Source: Bacteroidota bacterium
GTDB taxonomy: Bacteria; Bacteroidota; Bacteroidia; Chitinophagales; Chitinophagaceae
NCBI GenBank assembly: GCA_023433265.1
Contig: JAEZDR010000169.1
Coordinates: 1 to 35,002, forward strand
Direction of reading: 5' to 3'
DNA length: 35,002 nt
In this document: positions 16,701 to 23,341 of the stretch, piece by piece
How the letters are laid out: every line of letters starts with the position of its first letter
How positions within the stretch are numbered: the first letter of the stretch is position 1
Made by a program: the position numbers and the translations under genes
Notes under the pieces: model-generated
Database searches by the model: none
What the model was told of the DNA's origin: nothing
Seen by the model: the letters and a program-made list of their open reading frames with translations, nothing else

Positions 16701-18225
16701 TACTACCTGCTGAAGAAACAGTTGTGGTGTTCCATGTAGCTGATGTTAGGCGTCTGGCAGCAAAAGTAGCAGGAGTTGCACCTGCATCTACATCGTTACT
16801 TACAAAATTGAAAGTGGCGGCAAAACTGGTAAACCCTGCTACATTATTATTTACCAGGGTCCACGTCCTGTTTACACTTGAGGAAGCATTGAGGCCGGAA
16901 GCGTCAATATCTGAATGGTCACCATCAGAGGTGGAAGCCGTGATGCTTCCTGACCCTGTTGTCGTTCCATTGAATACAACAGTAACGGGCGCGTAGTTAA
17001 CTGCACCCCCAATTGGAAATGTTCTTGTTACAGAAGTTGCATTCGGCACTTGCATTTCCAGGTTGCCCTGTACATATTTACCTGCGCCTGCGCCATTTAT
17101 AACGCCCGTTGCTGACAGGGTTAGTTTATTGGCTCCAGTAATGATTCTTCCGTTTACGAAGTTCAGTGTAGCGCTTACTGTTCTGTTTGCATTTAAGGAA
17201 ACGCCATTAGTATTATTAATAGAAACGATAGGCGGAACCTGTGTTACCGGAAACTCAGCACCCGTAATTTGCAATGCGCTGCCCTTGTATTCTAATGTTG
17301 CTGATGTTCCATAAGTTGGGGCAGCAGATACAGAGGCTGTGCCCTGCATTGATAAAATACCGGAAACAGACACACCGGTAGCGGTTTTTACGCCCGAGCC
17401 TGATACAGTAAGGTTAGTGTAAGAAGCTGCCCGTACAGATTGGTCTCCGGGATGGCTATAATTTACGGTTGCACCCACACCATTGAAAAGCAAGTTGGTT
17501 GTACCAATAGTTGTAATTGCAAAAGGGGTTGAACCTGCAAGCGTTAATGAGGGAGAACTTGCCTTGGTAACCATATCGAATGTAGACACGTTGAGGTTTG
17601 TTGAACTTGTGGTGACAATTGAACCGCCAACAGATAGACTTCCCGATGTAAGGTTGAAAGTTGCGTTATTAAGCTTTGCGTTAGCTACTGTGGAATTAAG
17701 TGTAAGATTTCCTGCTATACTAAGGGAATTGATAGAAGAGTTTACCACGATAGTGGTTGTCGCATTTCCGGATGGCGCTGTGGCATTATTACAATCAAAA
17801 GCGGAAGTAGTAATAGACCCGGCCCCGCTAATATTATAGGTTCCATTCACCTTAATGGAAGTCGCCGATGCAGGGGCGGCTATTTTACCCGTTACAGTAA
17901 GGGTAAACCCAGCGCCTACCTGCAGAGTTCCTGATCCTGCTCCATTGGTAGGTGCGGAAAAGCTTATAGTGTTGATTGTTCTGTTACCGTCTACTGTTAA
18001 GGTATTTCCATTTCCTATCACCACGTCATCTCCGGCACTTGGTATCACACCACCCGGCCAGGGAGCGTTGGGTACTGTTGAACTCCAGTTACCGCTGCCG
18101 GTGGTCGTTATAGTTGCTGCGTTCACTGTTGTGGAAAACAACAACCCTAAAAATAAAAATGTTGAACTAACTACCAGGTAAGATTTGTTCGCAATGCCAT
18201 TGTTGCTTGCGCCGTGGTTTTTCAT
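13717..18225 (-). CDS. giant secreted beta-rich protein with T9SS type A sorting domain
   Basis: This 1502-residue cell-surface or secreted protein has an N-terminal signal peptide at about 16-36 (LVVSSTFLFLGLLFSTTVNA). From 37 to about 520 it is rich in Ser, Thr, Asn and Gly with repeated short strands (NTLTVDGNRTINTISF; SLSIAGNLTLNS), like a beta-helix. An Ig-like domain covers about 530-625 (CNGNATTFSISN, IVWQRDANTG). Two roughly 80-residue repeats lie at 627-712 and 713-792, each with ATISYxxxxxC, GTTGG(T/V)(Y/F)SS and the motif NSATGTINL or NAVNGQIDL. A second beta-helix-like part opens with GTWTGMASNDWSNNANWYC near 795. Residues 1418-1502 are a type IX sorting tail (SISVYPNPVVDRKASISY, GRYSLVLSN). 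The function is unknown; adhesin or matrix roles are typical guesses. It stands alone between its own promoter and terminator. Confidence 0.88.
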   Translation of the reverse strand: MKNHGASNNGIANKSYLVVSSTFLFLGLLFSTTVNAATITTTGSGNWSSTVPNAPWPGGVIPSAGDDVVIGNGNTLTVDGNRTINTISFSAPTNGAGSGTLQVGAGFTLTVTGKIAAPASATSIKVNGTYNISGAGSITTSAFDCNNATAPSGNATTTIVVNSSINSLSIAGNLTLNSTVANAKLNNATFNLTSGSLSVGGSIVTTSSTNLNVSTFDMVTKASSPSLTLAGSTPFAITTIGTTNLLFNGVGATVNYSHPGDQSVRAASYTNLTVSGSGVKTATGVSVSGILSMQGTASVSAAPTYGTSATLEYKGSALQITGAEFPVTQVPPIVSINNTNGVSLNANRTVSATLNFVNGRIITGANKLTLSATGVINGAGAGKYVQGNLEMQVPNATSVTRTFPIGGAVNYAPVTVVFNGTTTGSGSITASTSDGDHSDIDASGLNASSSVNRTWTLVNNNVAGFTSFAATFNFVSNDVDAGATPATFAARRLTSATWNTTTVSSAGSNATQVTGLTAFGTFQLGNTNSLTISAAPESKQVCNGNATTFSISNSAVPTPTIVWQRDANTGTFVNISAATDGGVYNDFTTAVLSIGNVTGLNNYKYRAVLTNINGTATSSAATLTVTPVPAATISYAGTPYCSNSGLAQVNFSGTTGGTYSSSTGLSINSATGTINLAASTPGSYVVSYTINASGGCSSFVTTTNIDINPAPFATISYGATQFCLNGGTAAATITGTTGGVFSSTSGLVINAVNGQIDLNSSDVGNYVITYSITVPGCSTYQTTTSVSIASSGTWTGMASNDWSNNANWYCNNLPTNTTDVTIPAAVPNYPMLISGTGAARNITVASGASVEVAGGQLTIAGTITNNGIINAVAGSVALAGITAQTIAANTFENNTIKDLIIENQAGVILAGALNIKGFVSLERGNLSTNGYLTLKSDSIQTASIAAIPTDAAGAALYEIIGDVNIETFIPGGKRVYRFYGHPFTTGKALTTLLDDIDITGTAGASAGFTVTQLNNPSSFWYNNNSGWAAFTHTNGTGVNEWKRHQGIRLMIRGQKGQGLNTTNYVPFSTTLDMTGSVNTGRQVVSLTKGSFDGYNLVSNPFPSPVNMAAPTAGATNLTGSTYTVWNANFGSQGGYEAVLVGENFILPANAAIFVSVTANTNITFNETDKEPVTEVRLFKSASTTASGMKLKLFRNGRQYDKMYLINKISPATFTTADGKKLMNPEADLYSVSADSVALSADARAFTAATVIPLGIKTTITGTYSITFEDMNIPDSLTAYLKDNYTGTQEVLYEGKEYSLVLNQTTGTQGLNRLSIVFSANSTLDINSIQLSAARDKEKIRLEWQDAAASKAKVYEIERADISGNFTKIGSVEPKAIAVQTFMDAGVIESDVYYRVKQVCVSGAIFYSNVARIRKATAEPSISVYPNPVVDRKASISYNNVTAGNYSLKIVSIDGRTVVTSALLLSASSGTIQFNINPAIAPGRYSLVLSNETASYTIGLLIQ

Positions 18226-18265
18226 AAACTAACTTTAAGACTGAATAACATTTGATATAACGGCG

Positions 18266-18273
18266 CAAAACTA
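18266..18273 (-). promoter_or_regulatory. -7 element (TAGTTTTG) of the T9SS cargo gene
   Basis: TAGTTTTG on the minus strand is an exact TAnnTTTG match 40 bases before the ATG at 18225, predicting a leader of about 36 nt. A TTT at 18293-18291 is the nearest -33-like sequence, at slightly short spacing. Confidence 0.55.
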
Positions 18274-18477
18274 TATGTGCTACATGGGAGAAAGCTCGCT
18301 CTTCACTTAAGATCAAATTAATATAATCATCAAAGTGTTAGGTATTTATATGGGTTTTTAAACAGCTCGTTAGTTTGAAGGCACAACTATTACTCATTAG
18401 GCTGTTCTTCAATTAGTTGGATAATAAATCTACTTGTTGCAGCCTTAAAGCTAATTTAAGGTTTTTGTTTAAACAGC

Positions 18478-18936
18478 TTAATTATTCAGTATATCTAAAA
18501 GGCTATAAAGTAGTGGCACCTGGCTCTTAGACAACTTCAAAAACGCGTCTTCAATTGTAAACCACCCTGCCCTGTCTATTTCCGGAATCTTAATATAACG
18601 TCCGCTCTTGTATGGGTACTCTACCACACATAGGTTGCTTGTAATGCTGCTAACGTCTAAGTCTGCTTCCACAGCAAAAGCAGTTATTTGCTTGCCCGCT
18701 CGCGTGGTGATAACATCAAGTTGTATAAAGCTGCCATCTATCTCTTGCCCTAGCTCTTCGCTAAATTCCCGCTTTGCCGCAGCTAAACTGTCTTCGTTTT
18801 CATACTCACCCTTGGGAATTGTCCACGCGCCGTTGTCCTTATACTTCCAGTAAGGTCCTCCTGGATGTGCAAGTAGAACCAGAAGCTGTTTTTCTACATA
18901 CTTATAGGCGAGTATACCCGCGCTTTTTCTTGACAT
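18478..18936 (-). CDS. Nudix hydrolase, COG4119-like, with a shortened Nudix box
   Basis: This is a 152-residue Nudix-family pyrophosphohydrolase. The start MSRKSAGILAYKY, the HPGGPYWKYKDNGAWTIPKGEY stretch (in pieces, residues 24-45) and the FVEAD-like core resemble the predicted NTP pyrophosphohydrolases of COG4119. The catalytic helix reads KREFSEELG (R56, E57, E60, E61, G63), the metal-binding part of the Nudix box. The spacing between the box glycine (G43) and this helix is one residue shorter than in the consensus GX5EX7REUXEEXGU, so the loop is GX4E. The substrate is unknown. I chose the ATG at 18936; the frame is open further up but contains no conserved sequence. A 7-bp hairpin without a proper T-tract on this strand lies downstream (18443-18461). 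Confidence 0.88.
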   Translation of the reverse strand: MSRKSAGILAYKYVEKQLLVLLAHPGGPYWKYKDNGAWTIPKGEYENEDSLAAAKREFSEELGQEIDGSFIQLDVITTRAGKQITAFAVEADLDVSSITSNLCVVEYPYKSGRYIKIPEIDRAGWFTIEDAFLKLSKSQVPLLYSLLDILNN

Positions 18937-19021
18937 ACCTTGCTTCTGCAATATACGGCAGCCCTCACCGCTAACCTGCAGCAATTTTAAGGAAGCGCAC
19001 TCACACTATCTAGTAGTCGGT

Positions 19022-19060
19022 CGTCTTACGTCTCATGCTCCGCGTCTCACGTTTCACGTA
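19022..19060. repeat. degenerate CGTCTCA repeats upstream of tRNA-Arg
   Basis: Variants of the 7-mer CGTYTYA occur at 19022-19028 (CGTCTTA), 19029-19035 (CGTCTCA), 19043-19049 (CGTCTCA) and 19050-19056 (CGTTTCA), ending CGTA. The last copies overlap the -33 region of the tRNA promoter. Confidence 0.7.
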
Positions 19061-19083
19061 TTTAATATTTTCTGCTATTTTTG
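19052..19083 (+). promoter_or_regulatory. tRNA-Arg promoter (TTTC-N20-TATTTTTG)
   Basis: TTTC at 19052-19055 and TATTTTTG at 19076-19083 are spaced by 20 bp, a near-perfect Bacteroidota promoter. Transcription would begin near 19087, about 6 bases before the mature tRNA 5' end. Confidence 0.75.
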
Positions 19084-19092
19084 CGCCCCGCA

Positions 19093-19166
<74 letters not shown>

Positions 19167-19172
19167 CATTCT

Positions 19173-19196
19173 AAGGAAGCACCTGCTTCCTTTTTT
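19173..19196 (+). terminator. terminator after tRNA-Arg, directly in front of ung
   Basis: The 8-bp stem AAGGAAGC (19173-19180)/GCTTCCTT (19185-19192), with loop ACCT, is followed by TTTT. It begins 7 bases after the tRNA and ends 4 bases before the ung ATG. Confidence 0.85.
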
Positions 19197-19200
19197 ACTT

Positions 19201-19875
19201 ATGGAGGTAAAAATTGAAGAAAGTTGGAGAAGTTCGCTTGAACAGGAGTTCAGGAAAAATTATTTTCTCCAGCTTGCCACACATTTAAAAACGGAAAGAG
19301 AAACGGGGGCCTCCATCTACCCGCCGGGGTCGCTCATCTTTAATGCATTTAGTCTCACGCCTTTTCACAAGGTAAAAGTCGTAATACTGGGGCAGGATCC
19401 TTACCACGGCAAAGGACAGGCACACGGACTTTGTTTTTCTGTTCCAGAAGGTATTACTCCTCCCCCTTCGCTCATCAATATTTTCAAAGAACTCAAAACA
19501 GACCTTGATATCCCTTTGCCTTCACACGGTAACCTTACTCACTGGGCACAACATGGCGTTTTGTTGCTGAATGCCGTATTGACTGTAAGGGCAAACGAAC
19601 CTGCAAGCCATGCTAAAATCGGTTGGATGGATTTTACTACTGCCGTCATCCGTAAGCTTTCTGATGAAAGGGAAGGTCTTGTTTTTCTTTTATGGGGCAG
19701 GTTCGCCCAGGAAAAACAGGTGTTTATCGATGCAACCCGGCATCATGTACTAAAAGCAGCACATCCCTCACCCTTTAGTGCAGATAAAGGTTTCTTTGGA
19801 TGTAAGCACTTTAGTACCACCAACCAATTATTGGAAAAACAAGGACTCGAACCTATAGACTGGAGGCTACCATGA
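19201..19875 (+). CDS. ung: uracil-DNA glycosylase, family 1
   Basis: Ung removes uracil from DNA as the first step of base excision repair. The 224-residue protein has the standard start MEVKIEESW, the water-activating loop GQDPYHGKGQAHGL with catalytic D66, the PPPSLINIFKEL segment, LLLNAVLTV at 121-129 with the uracil-recognising Asn124, and the Leu-loop AAHPSPFSADKGFFGCKHFS with H188 of the HPSP motif. Length and motifs are complete. The ATG at 19201 is the only sensible start, since the next in-frame Met is beyond the active site. There is no visible ribosome site: the terminator-like hairpin of the preceding tRNA occupies the 5' leader. The gene overlaps plsC by 4 bases (ATGA), so the two are translationally coupled. 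Confidence 0.97.
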   Translation: MEVKIEESWRSSLEQEFRKNYFLQLATHLKTERETGASIYPPGSLIFNAFSLTPFHKVKVVILGQDPYHGKGQAHGLCFSVPEGITPPPSLINIFKELKTDLDIPLPSHGNLTHWAQHGVLLLNAVLTVRANEPASHAKIGWMDFTTAVIRKLSDEREGLVFLLWGRFAQEKQVFIDATRHHVLKAAHPSPFSADKGFFGCKHFSTTNQLLEKQGLEPIDWRLP

Positions 19876-20609
19876 AATGGATAAAAGAAATATTCGCTAA
19901 GCTATGGGCGGTTTACACCCTTTTGGTCTTCCTCGTTACCATGTTCATCTTTGTTTGGCCTATCCTGGTCACCTACCTAATCAGGGACCCATTGGGAACG
20001 GAGATATTCCGGAGGATTTCTAAGTTCTGGATGACGTTATGGTTATACCTCATTGGCTGTACCATCACCGTGAGAGGCAGACACCATTTCTCTGAAGGCC
20101 AAACCTACATTGTTACCTGCAACCATAATTCCTTTATGGACATTCCGCTCACAACGCCATTCATTCCTGGTCCTAATAAAACCATTGCGAAGAAGAGCTT
20201 CGCACCCATTCCATTCTTTGGTTGGATCTATTCCAGGGGCAGCGTGTTGGTTGACAGGAACAGTGATGCAAGCAGGCGTAAGAGCTATGAGGATATGAAA
20301 AAGACACTGAAAAGTGGACTTCACATGTGCATCTACCCTGAAGGAACGAGAAACCGTTCCGCTGATCCATTAAAGTCATTTTATGATGGCGCTTTCAAAC
20401 TTGCTGTTGATACAGGCAAACCCATAATTCCGGCCCTCATCTTCAATACGGCCAAAGTCATGCCGGCAAACCAGACCATGTATATCCTGCCCCATAATAT
20501 CAGCCTGCACTTCCTTGAACCCGTGCCTACAACGGGACTAACCTCCAGGCAATTAAGGGAAAAAGTGTTCAAGATCATGTGGGACTATTATTCCGTCCAC
20601 GCGCATTGA
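19872..20609 (+). CDS. plsC: 1-acyl-sn-glycerol-3-phosphate acyltransferase
   Basis: This 245-residue membrane-bound acyltransferase would make phosphatidic acid from lysophosphatidic acid in phospholipid synthesis. N-terminal hydrophobic segments lie at about 10-38 and 50-63. The catalytic motif I is NHNSFMD (H85 and D90, HX4D), motif II is GWIYSRGSVLVDRN, and motif III, which binds the glycerol-phosphate, is CIYPEGTRNRS (E157-G-T-R160). The exact acceptor could also be an ornithine- or glycine-type lysolipid, as in some Bacteroidota PlsC-like enzymes. The ATG overlaps the ung stop. No terminator is obvious after it; a new promoter follows. Confidence 0.92.
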   Translation: MKWIKEIFAKLWAVYTLLVFLVTMFIFVWPILVTYLIRDPLGTEIFRRISKFWMTLWLYLIGCTITVRGRHHFSEGQTYIVTCNHNSFMDIPLTTPFIPGPNKTIAKKSFAPIPFFGWIYSRGSVLVDRNSDASRRKSYEDMKKTLKSGLHMCIYPEGTRNRSADPLKSFYDGAFKLAVDTGKPIIPALIFNTAKVMPANQTMYILPHNISLHFLEPVPTTGLTSRQLREKVFKIMWDYYSVHAH

Positions 20610-20680
20610 CTTGGAAAGATCTGGTCATTTTAAAAAATTAAGAGGCGTTGAACAATTTTTTATTAAATCAGTTCACCCAA

Positions 20681-20688
20681 TATCTTTG
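20681..20688 (+). promoter_or_regulatory. -7 element (TATCTTTG) before the 76-residue ORF
   Basis: TATCTTTG is an exact -7 match, with TTTT in place of TTTG 19 bp upstream. It would give a leader of roughly 58 nt containing the hairpin at 20718-20739. Confidence 0.55.
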
Positions 20689-20717
20689 TGTTTCATATAA
20701 CAGTTAGTTTTGGTTCC

Positions 20718-20739
20718 GACCCCTGTTTCTACAGGGGTC
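20718..20739 (+). other. 5'-leader hairpin GACCCCTG/CAGGGGTC
   Basis: A perfect, GC-rich 8-bp stem with the loop TTTCTA ends 10 bases before the ATG at 20750. It is followed by ATTTATTT, not a solid T-run, so it may be a weak terminator or attenuator or a leader structure affecting translation. Confidence 0.7.
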
Positions 20740-20749
20740 ATTTATTTCT

Positions 20750-20980
20750 ATGAAACAGACAATACCGCTTAAATTCACTTACAGGGATAAAGAATATAAG
20801 GGAGAGCTTACCAGCGTAACCGGCGCCGGTTCATCTTCCCTCTTTTACTTGTTTATAGACAATTACTTCCGCGGACAGTTCTTTTACAGCGATTCCGAAA
20901 AACGCTGGATCTTCAAAAGCAACGATGGCATGTTCGAAGATTTGGAAGACTATTTCGAAAGGGCCATCACTTCCATTTAA
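20750..20980 (+). CDS. small conserved-looking hypothetical protein, 76 residues
   Basis: This is a 76-residue soluble protein rich in beta-strand and aromatic residues: IPLKFTYRDKEYKGEL, then SSSLFYLFIDNYFRGQFFY, then a short helical end GMFEDLEDYFERAITSI. I do not know the family, though compact proteins of this pattern are common in Chitinophagaceae. A dedicated promoter (20681-20688) and structured leader precede its ATG, which supports a real gene. There is no signal peptide or membrane segment. Confidence 0.7.
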   Translation: MKQTIPLKFTYRDKEYKGELTSVTGAGSSSLFYLFIDNYFRGQFFYSDSEKRWIFKSNDGMFEDLEDYFERAITSI

Positions 20981-21107
20981 CGCAATAATCTATTCACAAT
21001 TTACTATCCGCCATACCCTTTCCGCCACAACCTCTTAACGCCAGGTTAAACCCCTACTGCTGTTTACCTGCCGCATGATAATTGCAATAACTAATAAAAC
21101 AGGCAAT

Positions 21108-21299
21108 ATGGGCAAAGATCACAGGGGCAAACCTTCAGGCATCAATAAGATAGAAGGCTTGGGCGCAGGCTTCAATCCAGACATCTTACCTGACGATCGG
21201 TATATTAAAAACGAGGATACTTTACAGGATGGTGTACGCGAACTACACCCTAACAGGCACACAACAAAAACAAGATCAACCAGGGCAGCAAAGAAATAA
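21108..21299 (+). CDS. small basic hypothetical protein, 63 residues (MGKDHRGKPSG type)
   Basis: This 63-residue, hydrophilic, probably disordered protein starts MGKDHRGKPSGINKIEG and contains the motif HPNRHTTKTR near its end. I recall similar small Bacteroidota proteins with the same GKDHKGQPSG and HPNRNT elements, of unknown function; that resemblance is from memory. I chose the ATG at 21108, which begins with the conserved-looking GKDH, over the in-frame ATG at 21075 that would add 11 residues. The gene is followed at once by a strong bidirectional terminator. Confidence 0.65.
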   Translation: MGKDHRGKPSGINKIEGLGAGFNPDILPDDRYIKNEDTLQDGVRELHPNRHTTKTRSTRAAKK

Positions 21300-21322
21300 A
21301 CATATCGGCCCTACCTAAAACA

Positions 21323-21357
21323 AAGAAGACTGAGCATTCAGTCTTCTTCTTTTTTTA
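21323..21357. terminator. bidirectional terminator between converging genes
   Basis: A perfect 11-bp stem AAGAAGACTGA/TCAGTCTTCTT with loop GCAT is followed by CTTTTTTT on the plus strand and by TTTGTTTTA on the minus strand. It serves both the small basic protein and the beta-CASP gene. Confidence 0.92.
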
Positions 21358-22752
21358 TAAGTTGAAGCTTTCATGTAGTGCCGGAGCAATCACCTCCCTG
21401 AAATTTTTCTTCCTTAACTTTTCTGCAAACACCGTGATCACCTCCGCCTCTCCATGTACAAGAAACAGCTTTTCAACCACTTCCGTATTTTGCTGCGACA
21501 GAAACTGCGTCAAATCTTCGTAGTCACCATGCGCACTCATGCTGCGCATCGTTCCTACCTCGGCTTTTACCTCATACTCTTCTCCAAATATCTTCACTTT
21601 CTTGGCCCCATTCATTAGTTTGCCACCAAGCGACTCCGGTTCGCAATAGCCTACTATCAAGATGGTGGTCTCCGGTTTCTCGATGTTGTTTTTGATGTGA
21701 TGCTTTACCCTTCCCGCATCAGCCATTCCACTGGCAGATATGATGATACAAGGTTCGTCTTTAAGGTTCAGCGCTTTGCTTTCATCGGCACTTTCTATAT
21801 ACTGTAACCCTCGAAAATCAAAGGGATCTGCATCGGTCTCTAATAGCTTCTTGATACGCTTATTAAAATAAGGGCTATGCTGCTTAACAACAGCCGTTGC
21901 CTCCATACTCAACGGGCTGTCTACATACACTTTTGTGCGTAAGTTGCCTTCAAGCGAAATGTGGTTGAGAAAGTACAGCAGTTCCTGTGTTCTGCCCACG
22001 CTAAAGGCAGGTATTATCAACTTGCCCTTTTTCTCCACACAGGTCCGGTTGATCCACTTCAGCAAATCGTCCTGTGTGCTAAAGATGCCGTCGTGCAGGC
22101 TGTCGCCATAGGTGCTTTCCAATATGATGTAGTCTGCCTGCGGAAAAGGTGCAGGCGAACGTAAAATAATATCCCGGTACCTGCCTACATCTCCGCTAAA
22201 ACTTACTTGCTTTGTCTTTCCCTCTTCTGAAATCCTTACATGTACAGCAGCACTACCAATAATGTGGCCTGCCTCAGTAAACATCACTTCTATACCCTTA
22301 TCAACGGGTACCCAGTTATCGTATTCAATCGTTTCAAACAAATCCATGGCAGCCACTACATCTTCCGGCGTATACAAGGGCTCGTACAATGGCAGGTTCT
22401 GCTTCGCTCTCCTCTTATTGATGAACTTTGTATCATCTCTCTGGATAATAGCCGAATCTTCTAGCAGAATAGCCGACAAATCTCTTGTGGCAGGTGTACA
22501 AAATATCCTCCCCTTAAACCCTTCCTTCACCAGTTTAGGTATGAGGCCTGAGTGGTCAATATGCGCGTGCGACAATAGGAGATACGTTACCTCCCCTGCC
22601 TCAAATCCAAAGCGCTGATTTAGCTCGGCTGTTTGTTTACCTGCACCCTGGAAAAGGCCACAATCGAATAATATCTTTCGCCCGTCTTTTAAACTAAGTA
22701 AATGCTTGCTGCCGGTAACCATTCCCGCAGCGCCATGAAAAGCTATTTTCAT
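21355..22752 (-). CDS. MBL-fold beta-CASP RNA-processing hydrolase
   Basis: This 465-residue metallo-beta-lactamase-fold protein has a beta-CASP insert and the 'RNA specificity domain', like archaeal/bacterial CPSF-type ribonucleases. Metal-binding motifs are SHAHIDHSG (H62, H64, D66, H67), TEAGHIIGSAAV, SFSGDVGR and the late H in MSAHGDYEDL. The beta-CASP core includes FSVGRTQELLYFLN and VDSPLSMEATAV, and the RNA-specific loop ISASGMADAGRVKHHI is present. It is probably a cytoplasmic endo- or exonuclease acting on RNA; the precise target is unknown. The ATG at 22752 gives the family start KIAFHGAAGMVTGSKHLL. A TATCTTTA element (22776-22769) lies 16 bases upstream. Confidence 0.93.
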   Translation of the reverse strand: MKIAFHGAAGMVTGSKHLLSLKDGRKILFDCGLFQGAGKQTAELNQRFGFEAGEVTYLLLSHAHIDHSGLIPKLVKEGFKGRIFCTPATRDLSAILLEDSAIIQRDDTKFINKRRAKQNLPLYEPLYTPEDVVAAMDLFETIEYDNWVPVDKGIEVMFTEAGHIIGSAAVHVRISEEGKTKQVSFSGDVGRYRDIILRSPAPFPQADYIILESTYGDSLHDGIFSTQDDLLKWINRTCVEKKGKLIIPAFSVGRTQELLYFLNHISLEGNLRTKVYVDSPLSMEATAVVKQHSPYFNKRIKKLLETDADPFDFRGLQYIESADESKALNLKDEPCIIISASGMADAGRVKHHIKNNIEKPETTILIVGYCEPESLGGKLMNGAKKVKIFGEEYEVKAEVGTMRSMSAHGDYEDLTQFLSQQNTEVVEKLFLVHGEAEVITVFAEKLRKKNFREVIAPALHESFNL

Positions 22753-23065
22753 AAGTTATGTTGAAGCCTAAAGATAGGAATGGTAGCAACGCAACTTATT
22801 ACTAAAAATGGATGTTTAAATCCAGTCAAACAATGTATTGCGCATGCTATTTCCGCTAGCTTGCAATGTGCCATTGGGCAGCTGCCTTGCACCTAATCCA
22901 TATTGCTTATAGTCTTCTCCTGTTCCTATTCACCTATGCAAGCCCTGTACAGGCATACTACAAGCAGCTTCCTTTAATCCTTCAATGCTCCCTCCCAATT
23001 CTCTCACGGTGCTTTCTCTATGATAACGCTTATCCCTAAAGTATCCTTTTCCGGGCATATTGCTT

Positions 23066-23098
23066 AGGTATTCCGTAGATATCCCGTAGGTATTCCGT
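23066..23098. repeat. three tandem 11-bp repeats
   Basis: AGGTATTCCGT (23066-23076), AGATATCCCGT (23077-23087) and AGGTATTCCGT (23088-23098) lie head to tail. The outer copies are identical and the middle differs at two positions. Confidence 0.9.
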
Positions 23099-23140
23099 CC
23101 CAAATTTCATTTTCCCCTCTCATAACGCTCTATAACAACT

Positions 23141-23186
23141 GAAATATGACAGATATCGTCTGCCATATTTCCATGACATTTGTCAT
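23141..23186. repeat. two adjacent palindromes
   Basis: GAAATATG-A-CAGA (23141-23153) pairs with TCTG-C-CATATTTC (23159-23171) around loop TATCG, a 13-position stem with one mismatch. Directly after it, ATGACA-TT-TGTCAT (23173-23186) forms a second inverted repeat. Neither is followed by a T-tract. Confidence 0.75.
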
Positions 23187-23341
23187 TGTTTGAGAATACC
23201 TCTCCCCTTCCCTGGTTGGTTTTAAGCGCTCAGCGTATCCTACTTTCCAAAACGCTATAAGATTATCCTTGGAAGTTCAAAAACTGCAAAAGATGGGATG
23301 ACCCGGAAGCAATGGAGTAGCGAAAGGTCTGGCTTATTTCC

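Larger units (their letters stand above)
22753..23341. other. 589-bp intergenic region with repeats and palindromes
   Basis: No coding sequence is visible. Contents are a likely promoter for the beta-CASP gene (TATCTTTA, 22769-22776 on minus), three 11-bp repeats (23066-23098), several copies of ATAACGCT-like motifs (about 23024, 23122 and 23252), and two adjacent inverted repeats (23141-23171 and 23173-23186). No T-tract terminator for the leftward flow and no RNA gene was recognised. Confidence 0.7.

Noticed and set aside
16502..16996. Long plus-strand open frames (up to 164 codons) antisense to the T9SS cargo gene
   Set aside because: They arise from the Thr/Ser/Val-rich codon pattern of the opposite strand; they have Val/Pro/Ala-rich compositions with no promoter or homology pattern.
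18443..18468. Terminator for the Nudix gene (CCTTAAA-gctaa-TTTAAGG)
   Set aside because: The T-tract is on the plus strand, while the Nudix gene is on the minus strand; no plus-strand gene ends there.
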